64,000 nucleotides of DNA from Rhodoligotrophos appendicifer (GCF_007474605.1 NZ_VHKL01000017.1:1-64000), one strand, 5' to 3'. Counted from the first letter of the stretch, positions 11,101 through 24,051 are shown. Made by a program: numbers and translations. The notes: a model not told the origin generated them from the sequence alone.

Positions 11101-12338
11101 CGCGTCTGCATGTCGACGACGGCGACAAGGTAAAGCGTGGCGTACGTATGGCCGAGTGGGATCCCTATACTCGTCCGATCCTGACCGAGGTCGACGGAAC
11201 CGTCGATTTCGAGGACGTGGTTGATGGCATATCGGTGAAGGAGGTCGCCGATGAGGCGACGGGCATCACCAGCCGCGTGGTTATGGATTGGCGGTCATCG
11301 CCTCGCGGTGCGGACTTGCGGCCCGCGATGGTGGTCAAGGACAAAGATGGCAAGGTGCATAAGCTCGCCCGCGGTGGCGAAGCGCGTTATCTGCTGTCTG
11401 TCGACGCGGTCCTGTCGGTTGATCCGGGAGCGACCGTCAAGGCTGGCGATGTTCTGGCCCGCATTTCCACGGAAAGTGCCAAGACTCGTGATATCACCGG
11501 CGGTTTGCCGAGGGTGGCCGAGCTCTTCGAGGCACGGCGGCCAAAGGATCATGCGATCATTGCCGAGATCTCCGGAACTGTTCAGTTCGGACGCGACTAC
11601 AAGAACAAACGTCGCATCCGGATCGAACCTGACGATTCAACCCTTGAGCCCATCGAATACTTGATCCCCAAAGGCAAGCATCTGCCTGTCCAGGAGGGCG
11701 ATCACATCGAAAAGGGCGAGTACTTGATGGACGGGAACCCAGCTCCCCACGACATCTTGGCGATCAAGGGGATCGAGGAGCTCGCGAGCTTCTTGATCAA
11801 CGAAATCCAGGAGGTGTACCGGTTGCAGGGCGTTATGATCAATGACAAGCACATCGAGGTCATTGTTCGCCAGATGCTGCAGAAAGTTGAGATCGAGAAC
11901 GGTGGTGACAGTTTGTTGCTTCCCGGTGAGCAGGTCGACAGGATTGAACTCGACGAGGAAAACGATCGTCTGATTGCCGATGGCAAGAAGCCGGCATCCG
12001 GCAAACCAGTGCTGCTCGGGATTACCAAAGCCTCGTTGCAGACCCGATCCTTTATCTCGGCTGCTTCCTTCCAGGAGACTACACGCGTACTGACCGACGC
12101 AGCCGTGAACGGCAAGGTCGATACGCTGGAGGGGCTCAAGGAGAATGTTATCGTGGGTCGGTTGATACCGGCTGGGACGGGACGGATGTTGTCTCGCTAT
12201 AAGCAAGTCGCCGATAAGCGCGATCAGCTCATTCTGGACGAGCGTCGGAAGGGGGGGGGAGAGACCCCAGCACTGTCTTCTTCCTCGACGCCTGCGGCAG
12301 AGGCTTTTGCTTCGTCTCCCCAGGAGCAACCTGTCTAA
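8112..12338 (+). CDS. rpoC: DNA-directed RNA polymerase beta' subunit
   Basis: This is the catalytic clamp subunit of RNA polymerase. The start is ATG at 8112 ([12 protein letters not shown]), preceded by GAAGGAGCC. The frame stays open further upstream into rpoB, but that extension is spurious. The 1408 residues are typical. The N-terminal zinc finger ([20 protein letters not shown]) is present. The catalytic NADFDGD motif lies at residues 460-466, with D462, D464 and D466 holding Mg. The second zinc site includes [13 protein letters not shown]. The C-terminal tail is Ser/Pro/Ala rich. A strong terminator follows. Confidence 0.98.
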   Translation: MNQEVMNLFNTGSPPQTFDSIKISVASPEKILSWSYGEIKKPETINYRTFKPERDGLFCARIFGPIKDYECLCGKYKRMKYKGVICEKCGVEVTLSRVRRERMGHIELAAPVAHIWFLKSLPSRISLLLDMTLKEIERVLYFENYIVLEPGLTPLKPRQLLTEDEFIAYQDEYGEDSFTASIGAEAIRELLREIDLDKLSDSLRQEIAESTSELKPKKLAKRLKLVEAFMESGNKPEWMILTVVPVIPPELRPLVPLDGGRFATSDLNDLYRRVINRNNRLKRLIELKAPDIIIRNEKRMLQEAVDALFDNGRRGRVLTGANKRPLKSLSDMLKGKQGRFRQNLLGKRVDYSGRSVIVVGPELKLHQCGLPKKMALELFKPFIYSRLDAKGLAATVKQAKKLVEKEKPEVWDILDEVIREHPILLNRAPTLHRLGIQAFEPVLIEGKAIQLHPLVCAAFNADFDGDQMAVHIPLSLEAQLEARVLMMSTNNVLHPANGQPIIVPSQDIVLGLYYLSLMRQNEPGEGMIFGGMSEIDHALEAKVVTLHSKIKCRYTGVDLEGKEFTKIYETTPGRMKIGQLLPKRIGISYDLCNKLLTKREISRMIDAVYRHCGQKESVIFCDQIMGLGFVNAFKAGISFGKDDMVIPEAKEKLVEETRQLVKEYEQQYVDGLITQGEKYNKVVDAWAKCTDKVADEMMAKISAVEFEPGSNREKPINSIYMMAHSGARGSPAQMKQLSGMRGLMAKPSGEIIETPIISNFKEGLSVLEYFNSTHGARKGLADTALKTANSGYLTRRLVDVAQDSIITEEDCGTDESITTSPLIDAGEVVVSIGTRVLGRTAFEDVVDPATGTVIVPKNQEIMEEHLEPIEKAGIQTIRIRSVLTCHTRFGVCAKCYGRDLARGTPVNMGEAVGVIAAQSIGEPGTQLTMRTFHIGGTAQVLDESFLESAHDGTIKLKNRNVGRDSQGRLVVMGRNTSIAVLDDNGNERATHKVIYGTRLHVDDGDKVKRGVRMAEWDPYTRPILTEVDGTVDFEDVVDGISVKEVADEATGITSRVVMDWRSSPRGADLRPAMVVKDKDGKVHKLARGGEARYLLSVDAVLSVDPGATVKAGDVLARISTESAKTRDITGGLPRVAELFEARRPKDHAIIAEISGTVQFGRDYKNKRRIRIEPDDSTLEPIEYLIPKGKHLPVQEGDHIEKGEYLMDGNPAPHDILAIKGIEELASFLINEIQEVYRLQGVMINDKHIEVIVRQMLQKVEIENGGDSLLLPGEQVDRIELDEENDRLIADGKKPASGKPVLLGITKASLQTRSFISAASFQETTRVLTDAAVNGKVDTLEGLKENVIVGRLIPAGTGRMLSRYKQVADKRDQLILDERRKGGGETPALSSSSTPAAEAFASSPQEQPV

Positions 12339-12361
12339 CCATTTAGTTGCAAAACTGCGGA

Positions 12362-12399
12362 AAAGCGGCCGCCTCATGAGGCGGCCGCTTTCTTCTCTT
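12362..12399. terminator. Bidirectional terminator after rpoC
   Basis: Bases 12362-12391 form a near-perfect palindrome (AAAGCGGCCGCC, loop TCATGA, GGCGGCCGCTTT) followed by TCTTCTCTT. On the opposite strand the arm is preceded and followed by T/A-rich bases too, so it can also stop the convergent VOC gene, whose stop codon is at 12398-12400. It closes the rplJL-rpoBC transcription unit. Confidence 0.85.
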
Positions 12400-12790
12400 A
12401 AACAAGCACCGCATCACCATTGGGTTCAACGAACGCTACCAGCGCACCGCCGCCATCCTGGACGAGCGCGATCTCGCCGATATAGTCACTGTGGAATGGC
12501 CCGTGAACGATCGTCCCACCTAGAGCTTGAATATTCCTGATCGCCGCCTTCATGTCCTCTACTGCGATACAGGTCATCCAGAAATTAGGCGTGCCATCGA
12601 AGGCGGGCGACGAAAGCTGATAAATTCCGCAAACGGGCGACTCCCCCCGATAGGCGATCCAGTAGGTGGCTCCGTCTGGAAGAGTTAAGCCGCGATAGGA
12701 CCATCCCAACATAGCCTTGTAGAACGCCTTAGCGGTCTCCGCGTCCCAAGTTAGCAACTCGTTCCACCACACTTTTCCATGAACCGACAT
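12398..12790 (-). CDS. VOC (glyoxalase/bleomycin-resistance fold) family protein
   Basis: The 130-residue product has the vicinal-oxygen-chelate fold pattern. An N-terminal beta-alpha unit reads WWNELLTWDAETAKAFYKAMLGWSY, the mid part contains GIYQL and WMTCIAVEDMKAA, and the end reads VQDGGGALVAFVEPNG. Members are metal-dependent lyases, dioxygenases or antibiotic-binding proteins; the substrate cannot be told. It is the only minus-strand gene inside the ribosomal run and interrupts the usual rpoC-rpsL neighbourhood. Its stop overlaps the tail of the rpoC terminator. Confidence 0.85.
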   Translation of the reverse strand: MSVHGKVWWNELLTWDAETAKAFYKAMLGWSYRGLTLPDGATYWIAYRGESPVCGIYQLSSPAFDGTPNFWMTCIAVEDMKAAIRNIQALGGTIVHGPFHSDYIGEIALVQDGGGALVAFVEPNGDAVLV

Positions 12791-12938
12791 GATCCAGCCT
12801 CGCGATAAAAGGTGTTATTGGAGATATTCGAAACACAACCATGAAGGGTATCTCAACTCCGTTGCCATTAAGTTGACGCATTCGAGGCTCTCCAGCTGCT
12901 TCGTGAGAAAGTAAAGGAGAGAAAGCGTAGGGGTGGGG

Positions 12939-12967
12939 TTGACGCGCGGCAGGCAGATCAGTATGTT
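12939..12967 (+). promoter_or_regulatory. Sigma70-type promoter of the rpsL (str) operon
   Basis: TTGACG (12939-12944) and TATGTT (12962-12967) are separated by exactly 17 bases, a good housekeeping promoter. Transcription would start near 12974 and leave a leader of about 230 bases before rpsL. The stretch 12791-13204 contains no convincing gene; a 78-codon minus-strand frame across this promoter was rejected. Confidence 0.6.
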
Positions 12968-13204
12968 CCGCTCACTTTCAAACGACAGCTCGTAGGCGAT
13001 TCCTTCTCCTAAACACTGTCGTGAAGGTAAGCGGCGAAAAAGTCGGGACACGACCTCGGGAACTTAGGTTCTCGCGGTCCTCTGGTTTATGAGCGCTAGC
13101 GGTCGGATCATCCCTCCGTTTCAGCGCTTGTTTTCGTGTCTCGATGCGCATCATCCGATGCGGCGTCAGTCACTCTTGAACAGTTGGACGAACGAAGAGC
13201 GCGA

Positions 13205-13576
13205 ATGCCAACGATCAACCAGCTCATCCGCAAGCCCCGGGCGCCGCTCGGAAAGCGGAACAAAGTTCCGGCGATGGAAGCTTGCCCGCAGAAGCGAGGC
13301 GTCTGTACGCGTGTCTATACGACAACGCCAAAGAAGCCCAATTCTGCGTTACGTAAGGTCGCCAAGGTCAGACTCACCAATCAGTATGAAGTGGTGACCT
13401 ACATTCCCGGTGAGGGACATAACCTTCAGGAGCACTCGGTGGTCCTGATCCGTGGCGGCCGCGTGAAGGATCTTCCCGGCGTACGCTATCATATCATCCG
13501 CGGCGTGCTTGACACGCAGGGCGTCAACGCCCGTCGCCAGCGCCGTTCGAAGTACGGCGCGAAGCGGCCGAAATGA
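13205..13576 (+). CDS. rpsL: 30S ribosomal protein S12
   Basis: S12 lies at the decoding centre and affects accuracy and streptomycin response. The start is ATG at 13205 ([16 protein letters not shown]) behind GAAGAGCG, giving 123 residues. The frame is open 23 codons further upstream, but that part does not match the family. The streptomycin region [12 protein letters not shown] has both lysines (K43, K44), and the second region [12 protein letters not shown] also has its lysine, so the sequence reads as sensitive. It heads rpsL-rpsG-fusA-tufA. Confidence 0.97.
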   Translation: MPTINQLIRKPRAPLGKRNKVPAMEACPQKRGVCTRVYTTTPKKPNSALRKVAKVRLTNQYEVVTYIPGEGHNLQEHSVVLIRGGRVKDLPGVRYHIIRGVLDTQGVNARRQRRSKYGAKRPK

Positions 13577-13596
13577 TCTCAGGTTTGAGGAGCTAG

Positions 13597-14070
<474 letters not shown>

Positions 14071-14091
14071 CGGCCGAAAGAGAGTACCACA

Positions 14092-16167
<2,076 letters not shown>

Positions 16168-16250
16168 TCTGAACGGTCAGCGACAGAAGTGAACGGCCCG
16201 AAAGGGCATCGAGACAACGGCGTTTTCGCCAGTTCTCTTGGAGAGTTGAG

Positions 16251-17444
16251 ATGGGCAAGCAGAAGTTCGATCGGTCGAAGCCGCATTGCAACATAGGGAC
16301 GATTGGTCATGTTGATCATGGCAAGACGTCTTTGACGGCGGCGATTACGAAGGTTTTGGCCGAGACGGGCGGTGCGACGTTCACGGCCTATGATCAGATT
16401 GACAAGGCTCCTGAGGAGAAGGCGCGCGGGATCACGATTTCGACGAGCCATGTGGAGTATGAGACGGCGAACCGTCACTATGCGCATGTGGATTGTCCTG
16501 GGCATGCGGATTATGTGAAGAACATGATCACGGGTGCGGCGCAGATGGATGGGGCGATTTTGGTGGTTTCGGCGGCGGATGGCCCGATGCCCCAGACGCG
16601 CGAGCATATTCTTCTTGCGCGGCAGGTGGGTGTTCCGGCGCTGGTGGTCTATCTGAACAAGGTTGACCAGGTGGACGATCCTGAGCTTCTTGAGCTGGTT
16701 GAGATGGAGGTTCGGGAGCTTCTTTCGAAGTATGATTTCCCGGGCGACGACATTCCGATTGTGCAGGGTTCTGCACTGGCGGCGTTGGAGGATCGCGATC
16801 CCGGCGGCATGGGGCGTGATTCGATTTTGAAGCTGATGGCGGCGGTGGATGAATATATTCCGCAGCCTGAGCGTCCGAAGGACCAGCCGTTCCTGATGCC
16901 GATTGAAGATGTGTTCTCGATTTCGGGCCGCGGCACGGTTGTGACGGGTCGTATTGAGCGTGGCGTTGTGAAGGTTGGCGAGGAAGTTGAGATCGTCGGG
17001 ATCAAGGACACGCGCAAGACGACGGTGACGGGTGTCGAGATGTTCCGCAAGCTGCTGGATCAGGGCGAGGCGGGCGACAATGTTGGCGCTCTTCTGCGTG
17101 GCGTGGACCGTGAGATGGTGGAGCGGGGCCAGGTTCTGTGCAAGCCGGGCACGGTGAAGCCGCATAAGAAGTTCACGGCGGAAGCCTATATTTTGACGAA
17201 GGAGGAGGGGGGCCGTCATACGCCGTTCTTCACCAACTACCGGCCGCAATTCTATTTCCGCACGACGGACGTGACAGGCGTGGTGACGCTTCCCGAAGGT
17301 GTCGAAATGGTGATGCCCGGCGACAACGTGTCGATGAACGTGGAACTGATCACACCCATCGCCATGGAAGAGAAGCTGCGCTTCGCCATCCGTGAAGGCG
17401 GCCGAACCGTCGGCGCCGGTGTCGTCGCCACCATCGTCGAGTAA
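16251..17444 (+). CDS. tufA: Elongation factor Tu
   Basis: EF-Tu carries aminoacyl-tRNA to the A site. The 397 residues include G1 GHVDHGKT (residues 19-26), switch [11 protein letters not shown] and G4 NKVD. The Shine-Dalgarno is GGAGAG. The 3' 88 bases equal the tuf end at the left edge of the window. Codon choice is uneven: roughly the first 950 bases favour T- and G-ending codons (GAT, GGT, GCG, ACG), while the last 200 or so use many C-ending ones. This could reflect patchwork gene conversion between copies. Confidence 0.98.
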   Translation: MGKQKFDRSKPHCNIGTIGHVDHGKTSLTAAITKVLAETGGATFTAYDQIDKAPEEKARGITISTSHVEYETANRHYAHVDCPGHADYVKNMITGAAQMDGAILVVSAADGPMPQTREHILLARQVGVPALVVYLNKVDQVDDPELLELVEMEVRELLSKYDFPGDDIPIVQGSALAALEDRDPGGMGRDSILKLMAAVDEYIPQPERPKDQPFLMPIEDVFSISGRGTVVTGRIERGVVKVGEEVEIVGIKDTRKTTVTGVEMFRKLLDQGEAGDNVGALLRGVDREMVERGQVLCKPGTVKPHKKFTAEAYILTKEEGGRHTPFFTNYRPQFYFRTTDVTGVVTLPEGVEMVMPGDNVSMNVELITPIAMEEKLRFAIREGGRTVGAGVVATIVE

Positions 17445-17510
17445 TTTTAATCCAGTCGGCGGCTTGGCGGGAAGTTCCGTCCAAGCCACCGAATTCGTGG
17501 GTCCAGGACT

Positions 17511-17819
17511 ATGCAAAGGCAGAATATCCGCATCCGGCTCAAAGCGTTTGACCATCGAATTCTCGATACGTCGACGCGTGAGATCGTGAACACAGCTAAG
17601 CGCACGGGCGCTCAGGTTCGTGGTCCGATCCCGCTGCCGACACAAATCGAGCGGTTCACGGTCAATCGCTCTCCGCATGTGGACAAGAAAAGCCGAGAGC
17701 AGTTTGAGATCCGCACCCATAAGCGGCTTCTGGACATCGTGGACCCGACCCCCCAGACCGTCGACGCTTTGATGAAGCTCGACCTGGCGGCCGGTGTTGA
17801 CGTCGAAATTAAGCTTTAA
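17511..17819 (+). CDS. rpsJ: 30S ribosomal protein S10 (NusE)
   Basis: S10 is part of the small-subunit head and, as NusE, joins antitermination complexes with NusB and NusG. The 102 residues are normal: [16 protein letters not shown] at the N-terminus and a mid loop [19 protein letters not shown]. It opens the S10 gene block 66 bases after tufA. The ATG follows AGGA. Confidence 0.97.
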   Translation: MQRQNIRIRLKAFDHRILDTSTREIVNTAKRTGAQVRGPIPLPTQIERFTVNRSPHVDKKSREQFEIRTHKRLLDIVDPTPQTVDALMKLDLAAGVDVEIKL

Positions 17820-17846
17820 GCGCTCTTTAGCGAAAGGACCAAAGCG

Positions 17847-18575
17847 ATGCGGTCAGGTGTCATCGCGCAGAAGCTGGGTATGACCCGCATCTATACCGAG
17901 GATGGCCGAAATATCCCGGTGACGGTTTTGAAGCTCGACAACTGTCAAGTTGTAGCGCACCGCACCGAGGAGAAGGACGGCTACACGGCGCTCCAGTTGG
18001 GTGTCGGCACTGCCAAGGTGAAGCGGGTAACGAAAGCTGAGCGTGGCTTTTTTGCGGCTGTTCAAGTCGAGCCGAAACGGAAGGTCGCCGAGTTCCGGGT
18101 GACTCCCGACAACCTCATCGAGGTGGGATCCGAGCTCACGGCAGATCACTTCGTTGCTGGCCAGTTCGTTGATGCGGCTGGGATCTCCATCGGCAAAGGC
18201 TTTGCAGGCGTGATGAAGCGCCACAATTTTGGCGGTCTCCGGGCCACCCACGGCGTCTCGGTTTCGCACCGCAGCCACGGGTCCACGGGAAACCGTCAAG
18301 ACCCGGGCAAGGTGTTCAAGAACAAAAAGATGGCCGGGCACATGGGTGCGGAAAAAGTTACCACGCAGAATTTGCAGGTGGTCAAGACCGATACCGACCG
18401 TGGTCTCATTATGGTCAAGGGCTCGATCCCCGGTTCAAAAGGGGGCTGGATCTATCTTTCGGATGCTGTGAAGCGGAAGCTTCCAGAGAATGTGCCTTTT
18501 CCGGGTGCTTTCCGGAAGAATGGTACCGAAGCTCCGGCGTCTGCTGCTGAAGCGGCGCCTGAGACACAAGGTTGA
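17847..18575 (+). CDS. rplC: 50S ribosomal protein L3
   Basis: L3 is an early assembly protein near the peptidyl transferase centre. The 242 residues are longer than the E. coli protein, because of a C-terminal Ala/Glu-rich tail (about residues 225-242) that is common in alphaproteobacteria. The start is [16 protein letters not shown]. The core has [21 protein letters not shown], the loop reaching the catalytic centre, whose Gln is normally methylated (here the [11 protein letters not shown] context). Confidence 0.97.
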   Translation: MRSGVIAQKLGMTRIYTEDGRNIPVTVLKLDNCQVVAHRTEEKDGYTALQLGVGTAKVKRVTKAERGFFAAVQVEPKRKVAEFRVTPDNLIEVGSELTADHFVAGQFVDAAGISIGKGFAGVMKRHNFGGLRATHGVSVSHRSHGSTGNRQDPGKVFKNKKMAGHMGAEKVTTQNLQVVKTDTDRGLIMVKGSIPGSKGGWIYLSDAVKRKLPENVPFPGAFRKNGTEAPASAAEAAPETQG

Positions 18576-18586
18576 AGGTGTTCGAG

Positions 18587-19207
18587 ATGAAGATTGATGT
18601 CAAAACTCTCGATGCCGAGGACGCAGGATCGGTAGAGCTTGCCGACCATATTTTCGGTCTTGAGCCGCGTGCAGATATTCTTCACCGCATGGTGAACTGG
18701 CAGCTCGCAAAGCGACGCGCGGGGACCCACAAGGCCAAGGACCGGGGGGAAGTGGCCTACTCGACGGCAAAGATCTACAAGCAGAAGGGCACAGGCCGCG
18801 CGCGGCATGGCAGCAAGAAGGTCGGTGTCTTTCGTGGGGGTGGTAAGGCTTTCGGACCAGTTTCACGCGATCATGCCCATGATCTGCCGAAGAAAGTACG
18901 AGCCTTGGCTCTGAAGTATGCGCTGTCATCCAAGGCACGGGCCGAGGAAGTAATTGTTATCGACCAGGCCGTCTCTGGCGAAGCCAAAACGAAGTCGATA
19001 TTGGCTTCGTTTGAGAAGCTTGGCCTTAAGCATGCGCTGATTATCGGTGGCACAGAGATTGATGTGAATTTTGGGCTTGCCGCACGGAACGTGCATGGGA
19101 TCGACGTGCTGCCTGTCCAAGGCATCAACGTTTATGACGTGCTCCGCTGCAAGCAGTTGGTTTTGACCAAGGCCGCGATCGAGGCTCTTGAGGAGCGGTT
19201 TAAATGA
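18587..19207 (+). CDS. rplD: 50S ribosomal protein L4
   Basis: L4 lines the exit tunnel and represses the S10 operon in enterobacteria. The start chosen is ATG at 18587 ([18 protein letters not shown]) after AAGGTG, giving 206 residues. A TTG at 18572 would overlap rplC but lacks a site of its own. The tunnel loop has [17 protein letters not shown]. The gene overlaps rplW by four bases (ATGA). Confidence 0.96.
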   Translation: MKIDVKTLDAEDAGSVELADHIFGLEPRADILHRMVNWQLAKRRAGTHKAKDRGEVAYSTAKIYKQKGTGRARHGSKKVGVFRGGGKAFGPVSRDHAHDLPKKVRALALKYALSSKARAEEVIVIDQAVSGEAKTKSILASFEKLGLKHALIIGGTEIDVNFGLAARNVHGIDVLPVQGINVYDVLRCKQLVLTKAAIEALEERFK

Positions 19208-19497
19208 CCAACCCGAAGCTTTATGATGTGATTGTTAGCCCGGTGATCACCGAGAAGTCGACATTGGTCTCCGAGCACAATCAAGTGATGTTCAACGTGG
19301 CGCGGACGGCGTCGAAACCCGAGATTAAGCTCGCGGTTGAAACACTGTTTGGCGTCAAGGTGAAAGCCGTGAATACGCTGCTCCGCAAAGGTAAGGTGAA
19401 GCGGTTTCGGGGTATGCCCGGCCGGCAGAGCGACGTGAAGAAAGCGATCGTGACCCTCGAAGAGGGCCAATCCATTGACGTCACGACCGGCATCTGA
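19204..19497 (+). CDS. rplW: 50S ribosomal protein L23
   Basis: L23 sits at the tunnel exit and is the docking point for trigger factor and SRP. The 97 residues show [18 protein letters not shown] and the extended loop [17 protein letters not shown]. Its ATG overlaps the rplD stop (ATGA), indicating translational coupling. Confidence 0.97.
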   Translation: MTNPKLYDVIVSPVITEKSTLVSEHNQVMFNVARTASKPEIKLAVETLFGVKVKAVNTLLRKGKVKRFRGMPGRQSDVKKAIVTLEEGQSIDVTTGI

Positions 19498-19515
19498 GGA
19501 TAGAGGCTTAGCGCT

Positions 19516-20346
19516 ATGGCACTGAAAACCTATAAGCCGACGACACCGGGCCAGCGCGGTTTAGTGCTTGTCGACCGAAGCGGCCTCTGGAAGGGCAAGC
19601 CTGTCAAGGCGTTGACGGAGGGTCTGTCGAAATCCGGTGGTCGCAACAATCACGGTCGAATTACGGCTTGGCATCGTGGCGGCGGACATAAGCGCACCTA
19701 TCGCATCATCGATTTTAAGCGCCGGAAGTTTGATGTGTCCGCAACCGTCGAACGGATCGAGTATGATCCAAACCGGTCCGCGTTCATTGCACTCGTGACC
19801 TATGCTGACGGAGAGCAGTCCTATATCCTGGCGCCTCAGCGGCTCAAGGAAGGTGACACCGTCGTTTCGGGCGCGAAGGTCGATGTTAAGCCTGGCAATG
19901 CAATGCCGCTGGCCAGCATGCCTGTCGGAACGATCGTGCACAACGTCGAGATGAAGGAAGGCAAGGGCGGGCAGATTGCGCGGTCGGCGGGAGCATACGC
20001 CCAGCTGGTAGGTCGCGATCAGGGCTATGCTCAGCTTCGCCTGCGCTCGGGTGAAACCCGCATTGTTCGCAGCGAATGCTTCGCCACTGTGGGTGCCGTG
20101 TCAAATCCTGACCACGCCAATACCTCGATTGGTAAGGCGGGTCGGAGCCGTTGGCTGGGCTGGCGCCCGGTGACACGCGGCGTCGCCATGAATCCAGTGG
20201 ATCATCCTCATGGCGGTGGCGAAGGTCGCACCTCCGGAGGTCGTCATCCTGTGACCCCCTGGGGAAAGCCGACCAAAGGCAAGCGGACCCGTATGAACAA
20301 GGCATCGCAGAAGTTTATCCTGCGCAGCCGTCATCTTAAGAAGTAG
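19516..20346 (+). CDS. rplB: 50S ribosomal protein L2
   Basis: L2 is essential for subunit joining and peptidyl transferase assembly. The 276 residues are normal. The conserved C-terminal segment [20 protein letters not shown] contains the functionally important His of the DHPHGGGEG loop. The start [15 protein letters not shown] is canonical. It lies 18 bases after rplW and 8 before rpsS. Confidence 0.98.
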   Translation: MALKTYKPTTPGQRGLVLVDRSGLWKGKPVKALTEGLSKSGGRNNHGRITAWHRGGGHKRTYRIIDFKRRKFDVSATVERIEYDPNRSAFIALVTYADGEQSYILAPQRLKEGDTVVSGAKVDVKPGNAMPLASMPVGTIVHNVEMKEGKGGQIARSAGAYAQLVGRDQGYAQLRLRSGETRIVRSECFATVGAVSNPDHANTSIGKAGRSRWLGWRPVTRGVAMNPVDHPHGGGEGRTSGGRHPVTPWGKPTKGKRTRMNKASQKFILRSRHLKK

Positions 20347-20354
20347 AGGTAGCC

Positions 20355-20633
20355 GTGGCACGCTCGGTTTGGAAAGGTCCGTTTATCGACGGCTCCGTCT
20401 TGAAGAAGGCCGAGGAGGCTCGGTCTTCGGGTCGTAATCAGGCGATCAAGATTTGGAGTCGACGCTCAACCATCGTGCCCCAGTTTGTGGGCCAGACATT
20501 CGCAGTCCATAACGGCCAGAAGCACGTACCGGTCAACGTCTCCGAAGAGATGGTTGGTCACAAATTCGGTGAGTTTGCGCCGACCCGCACGTTCTACGGC
20601 CATGCGGCGGATCGCAAGGCAAAGAGGAAGTAA
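20355..20633 (+). CDS. rpsS: 30S ribosomal protein S19
   Basis: S19 is in the head of the small subunit and contacts the A-site finger bridge. The 92 residues start with a GTG codon (20355) behind AGAGGT, giving [20 protein letters not shown]. The signature [16 protein letters not shown] is intact. It ends two bases before rplV. Confidence 0.96.
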   Translation: MARSVWKGPFIDGSVLKKAEEARSSGRNQAIKIWSRRSTIVPQFVGQTFAVHNGQKHVPVNVSEEMVGHKFGEFAPTRTFYGHAADRKAKRK

Positions 20634-20635
20634 CC

Positions 20636-21016
20636 ATGGGCAAGCGTTCGAGAGAGCGGGTGCTGAAGGACACCGAAGCGAAGGCGGTTCTCCGCTCTTT
20701 GCGGGTGTCGCCGCAGAAGCTCAATGATGTTGCCTCCATGATCCGGGGCAAGAAGGTCGATCGCGCTTTGGCCGAACTGACCTTTTCGCGTAAGCGAATC
20801 TCGGACGATGTCAGGAAGACGCTGCAATCGGCGATCGCGAATGCCGAAAACAACCATTCGCTTGACGTCGACAGTTTGGTGGTGGCGGAGGCCTTCGTGG
20901 GCAAGGGGCTGGTGATGAAGCGGTTCAGTCCCCGCGCACGCGGTCGTGCTGGCCGGATAACGAAACCGTTCAGCCAGCTCACAATCGTTGTGCGTCAGGT
21001 CGAGGAGGCCGCATAA
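20636..21016 (+). CDS. rplV: 50S ribosomal protein L22
   Basis: L22 lines the exit tunnel next to L4. The 126 residues include [22 protein letters not shown] and the tunnel hairpin [19 protein letters not shown] (about residues 90-108). Its stop overlaps the rpsC start by one base (TAATG), so the two are coupled. Confidence 0.97.
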   Translation: MGKRSRERVLKDTEAKAVLRSLRVSPQKLNDVASMIRGKKVDRALAELTFSRKRISDDVRKTLQSAIANAENNHSLDVDSLVVAEAFVGKGLVMKRFSPRARGRAGRITKPFSQLTIVVRQVEEAA

Positions 21017-21768
21017 TGGGTCAGAAGATCAATCCGACGGGCTTTCGGTTGGGTATCAATCGCACCTGGGACTCACGCTGGTATGCCGACCGCGGAGAAT
21101 ACGCTCGGCTGCTGCATGAAGATCTGAAGATCAAGGACTTTCTGAAGACCTCCCTCAAGCAGGCAGGGGTTTCCAAAGTTGTGATCGAGCGCCCTCATAA
21201 GAAGTGCCGCGTGACTATTCACACCGCCCGCCCAGGTGTTGTCATTGGCAAAAAGGGTGCTGACATCGAGAAGCTGCGCAAGAAGATCGGCGAATACACA
21301 ACGTCCGATGTTCATCTGAACATCGTCGAGGTGCGCAAGCCGGAGATGGACAGTCAGCTTCTCGCGGAAAATATCGCTCAACAGCTGGAGCGCCGTGTGG
21401 CGTTCCGCCGGGCGATGAAGCGAGCAGTTCAATCGGCAATGCGTTTAGGTGCTCAGGGTATCCGCATAACTTGCGGTGGGCGTCTGGGCGGCGCCGAGAT
21501 CGCACGCACTGAGTGGTATCGTGAGGGACGGGTCCCACTTCACACTCTCCGTGCCGATATCGATTTCGGCGTTGCGACTGCGCACACGGCCTACGGCACT
21601 ATTGGGATCAAGGTTTGGATCTTTAAGGGCGAGATCCTTGAGCATGACCCTTTTGCTTCGGAGCGACGTGTTCTGGAGTTCCAGGAAAGCGGCAACCGCA
21701 GTGGCGGAGACCGTGATCGTGACCGTGATCGTCCTCGGCGGGAGCCGCGACGCGAGCCGGCGAGCTGA
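21016..21768 (+). CDS. rpsC: 30S ribosomal protein S3 with an Arg/Asp-rich tail
   Basis: S3 forms part of the mRNA entry helicase site. The KH domain is seen at about residues 40-110 ([16 protein letters not shown]) and the C-terminal S3 domain ends near residue 215. Beyond it the 250-residue product has a basic/acidic tail ([19 protein letters not shown]) encoded by two tandem copies of a 12-base unit (21709-21720, 21721-21732). Alphaproteobacterial S3 proteins often carry such variable tails. It overlaps rplV by one base. Confidence 0.97.
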   Translation: MGQKINPTGFRLGINRTWDSRWYADRGEYARLLHEDLKIKDFLKTSLKQAGVSKVVIERPHKKCRVTIHTARPGVVIGKKGADIEKLRKKIGEYTTSDVHLNIVEVRKPEMDSQLLAENIAQQLERRVAFRRAMKRAVQSAMRLGAQGIRITCGGRLGGAEIARTEWYREGRVPLHTLRADIDFGVATAHTAYGTIGIKVWIFKGEILEHDPFASERRVLEFQESGNRSGGDRDRDRDRPRREPRREPAS

Positions 21769-21794
21769 TACGATTGAGTTGAGGATCTAGGATT

Positions 21795-22211
21795 ATGCTG
21801 CAGCCAAAACGCACAAAATTCCGCAAGCAGCACAAAGGGCGGATTCACGGTAAGGCCAAGGGCGGCACCGAACTGAATTTCGGCGCCTTTGGCTTGAAGG
21901 CGACCGAACCGGAGCGCATTACCGCGCGCCAGATCGAGGCCGCCCGTCGTGCGATTACACGCCACATGAAGCGGGCGGGACGCGTATGGATCCGGATTTT
22001 CCCGGACGTGCCGGTCTCAAAGAAGCCGACTGAGGTGCGTATGGGTAAGGGCAAGGGTGCACCTGAGTTCTGGGCGGCAAGAGTGAAGCCGGGGCGCATC
22101 ATGTTTGAAATCGATGGTGTCGACCGAGAGACTGCTGAAGAAGCACTGCGACTCGCGGCGGCCAAATTGCCGATCAATACTCGCTTCGTTGCGCGCTTCG
22201 GCGAGCAGTAA
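21795..22211 (+). CDS. rplP: 50S ribosomal protein L16
   Basis: L16 helps organise the A-site region of the large subunit. The 138 residues start [16 protein letters not shown] and contain [19 protein letters not shown] and the [12 protein letters not shown] loop, the site of Arg hydroxylation in E. coli. It is 26 bases after rpsC and 28 before rpmC. Confidence 0.97.
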   Translation: MLQPKRTKFRKQHKGRIHGKAKGGTELNFGAFGLKATEPERITARQIEAARRAITRHMKRAGRVWIRIFPDVPVSKKPTEVRMGKGKGAPEFWAARVKPGRIMFEIDGVDRETAEEALRLAAAKLPINTRFVARFGEQ

Positions 22212-22239
22212 GCAGACTGACCTATAGGAACGACTTGCC

Positions 22240-22440
22240 ATGAAGGCCTCTGACGTAAAGCTCCTGAGCGATGATCAGCTCAAGGACGAATTGCTGAAGC
22301 TGAAGAAGGAGCAGTTCAACCTGCGCTTCCAGAGGGCTGTAGGCCAGGTTGAGAACACGGCACGCATCCGCGATGTCCGGCGCACGGTGGCTCGGATCAT
22401 GACGATCCAGCGCCAGCGCGTCACGGCAGCGGCAAGCTGA
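22240..22440 (+). CDS. rpmC: 50S ribosomal protein L29
   Basis: L29 sits beside L23 at the tunnel exit. The 66-residue, two-helix protein has [20 protein letters not shown], the conserved first helix, followed by [17 protein letters not shown]. It is 16 bases before rpsQ. Confidence 0.96.
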   Translation: MKASDVKLLSDDQLKDELLKLKKEQFNLRFQRAVGQVENTARIRDVRRTVARIMTIQRQRVTAAAS

Positions 22441-22456
22441 GGGACGGGAGAACACG

Positions 22457-22723
22457 ATGCCAAAACGCATCCTGCAGGGCGTGGTCGTCAGTGACAAAAA
22501 CGAACAGACCATTGTGGTCCAGGTCGAGCGTCGCTTTACGCACCCCCTGTTCAAGAAGACCGTTCGGCGGTCAAAGAAGTTTCATGCCCATGATGAGAAC
22601 CGTGCCGCAAAGGTCGGAGACGTCGTGCGCATTCAGGAATGCAAGCCAGTCTCGAAGTTGAAGACTTGGACGCTGATCGAAAATATTTCCCAGGGCCAGT
22701 CGGGGTCTACGGGACAAGAATGA
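22457..22723 (+). CDS. rpsQ: 30S ribosomal protein S17
   Basis: S17 is an early 16S rRNA binder with an OB fold. The 88 residues begin [20 protein letters not shown] and contain [20 protein letters not shown] and the [13 protein letters not shown] signature. A short Ser/Gly/Gln tail follows. The ATG follows GGGAGAA. Confidence 0.96.
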   Translation: MPKRILQGVVVSDKNEQTIVVQVERRFTHPLFKKTVRRSKKFHAHDENRAAKVGDVVRIQECKPVSKLKTWTLIENISQGQSGSTGQE

Positions 22724-22770
22724 TGCTTGTCGTCGTATGACGAACGGCTGACAGGAATGAAGGTGGTGCC

Positions 22771-23139
22771 ATGATACAGATGCAAACCAGTCTGGACGTA
22801 GCCGACAATTCCGGCGCGCGCCGGGTGCAGTGCATCAAGGTACTCGGCGGATCGCATCGCAAGTACGCTCATGTGGGTGATGTGATCGTTGTTTCCGTAA
22901 AGGAAGCAATCCCGCGCGGCCGGGTGAAGAAGGGCAATGTCATGAAGGCGGTCGTCGTACGTACCGCAAAGGACATTCATCGCTCGGACGGTTCGGTGAT
23001 CCGGTTCGACGGCAATGCAGCCGTTTTGATCAACAATCAGGGCGAGCCGATCGGCACACGTATTTTTGGTCCGGTGCCGCGTGAGCTGAGGGCTAAGAAT
23101 CACATGAAGATCATTTCGCTCGCGCCGGAGGTGCTTTGA
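22771..23139 (+). CDS. rplN: 50S ribosomal protein L14
   Basis: L14 forms an inter-subunit bridge and is the docking site of the silencing factor RsfS. The 122 residues show [20 protein letters not shown] and the end [23 protein letters not shown], both canonical. Its TGA overlaps the rplX ATG (TGATG). Confidence 0.97.
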   Translation: MIQMQTSLDVADNSGARRVQCIKVLGGSHRKYAHVGDVIVVSVKEAIPRGRVKKGNVMKAVVVRTAKDIHRSDGSVIRFDGNAAVLINNQGEPIGTRIFGPVPRELRAKNHMKIISLAPEVL

Positions 23140-23456
23140 TGGCCGCGAAAATCAAAAAGGGCGACAACGTCGTTGTGCTTGCCGGGAAAGATAAGGGTAA
23201 GCGCGGCGAGGTGTTGAAGATGCTACCGGTGGAAAATCGCGCTCTGGTGCGCGGCGTTAACCGCGTTCAGCGTCACCAGAAGCAGACTGGTACTCAGGAG
23301 GGTGGCATCATCTCGAAGGAGTTGCCAATCCACGTTTCGAACCTGGCGCTCGAGGACCCGAAGGACGGCAAGGCAACTCGGGTTGGATTTAAGATCCTCA
23401 ATGATGGCAGCAAAGTGCGGGTCGCACGGCGGTCGGGGGAAACAATCGATGGTTGA
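23139..23456 (+). CDS. rplX: 50S ribosomal protein L24
   Basis: L24 starts large-subunit assembly. The start is ATG at 23139, overlapping the rplN stop by one base, giving [19 protein letters not shown], a KOW motif, and 105 residues. A TTG one codon earlier is less likely. The gene overlaps the rplE start by eight bases. Confidence 0.95.
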   Translation: MAAKIKKGDNVVVLAGKDKGKRGEVLKMLPVENRALVRGVNRVQRHQKQTGTQEGGIISKELPIHVSNLALEDPKDGKATRVGFKILNDGSKVRVARRSGETIDG

Positions 23457-24027
23457 TAACTACATTCCTCGGCTTCAGCAGCATTATCGGGACGAGGTGC
23501 GCGCGAAGCTGACTGAAAAATTTTCTTACAGCAACGTCCATCAGGTTCCTGAGCTCGACAAGATCGTGCTCAACATGGGCATCGGTGAGGCGGTGGCCGA
23601 TACGAAGCTCGTGCGTTCCGCGGTTGCGGATTTGGCTTTGATCGCTGGCCAGAAGGCTGTGGTGACGAAGGCGCGAAAGTCGATCGCGACTTTCAAGGTG
23701 CGCGACGGCATGCCCATTGGAGGCAAGGTTACGCTACGTCGGGCCCGAATGTATGAGTTTTTCGATCGTCTTTTAACGATCGCTCTCCCTCGGGTCCGGG
23801 ACTTTCGTGGCTTGCCAACTTCGAGTTTTGACGGCAACGGCAATTATGCCTTGGGCATTAAGGAACACATAATTTTCCCAGAGATTAACTATGATAAGGT
23901 TGATCGAGTTTGGGGTCTTGATGTGATCATCTGTACGACTGCTCGCACCGATGACGAAGCTCGCGCTCTGCTCGAGGCTTTTGACTTTCCCTTTCGCCAG
24001 GCGCCCGCTCGGCGTCAGGCCGCGTAA
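23449..24027 (+). CDS. rplE: 50S ribosomal protein L5
   Basis: L5 binds 5S rRNA and P-site tRNA in the central protuberance. The start ATG at 23449 ([17 protein letters not shown]) lies inside the end of rplX, and the product has 192 residues. An open frame back to 23302 runs through rplX out of register and is not real. Signatures are [16 protein letters not shown] and [16 protein letters not shown]. Confidence 0.96.
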   Translation: MVDNYIPRLQQHYRDEVRAKLTEKFSYSNVHQVPELDKIVLNMGIGEAVADTKLVRSAVADLALIAGQKAVVTKARKSIATFKVRDGMPIGGKVTLRRARMYEFFDRLLTIALPRVRDFRGLPTSSFDGNGNYALGIKEHIIFPEINYDKVDRVWGLDVIICTTARTDDEARALLEAFDFPFRQAPARRQAA

Positions 24028-24051
24028 CGACGCCAAGATCTAGAGGACCAA

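Noticed and set aside
12815-13051. 78-codon minus-strand frame between the VOC gene and rpsL
   Set aside because: No recognisable domain, and it lies across a good promoter (12939-12967) for rpsL on the other strand.
13320-13480. Possible streptomycin resistance in S12
   Set aside because: Both lysine positions known to mutate are Lys.
23302-23448. Upstream extension of rplE
   Set aside because: It is rplX read in another frame; L5 begins at 23449.
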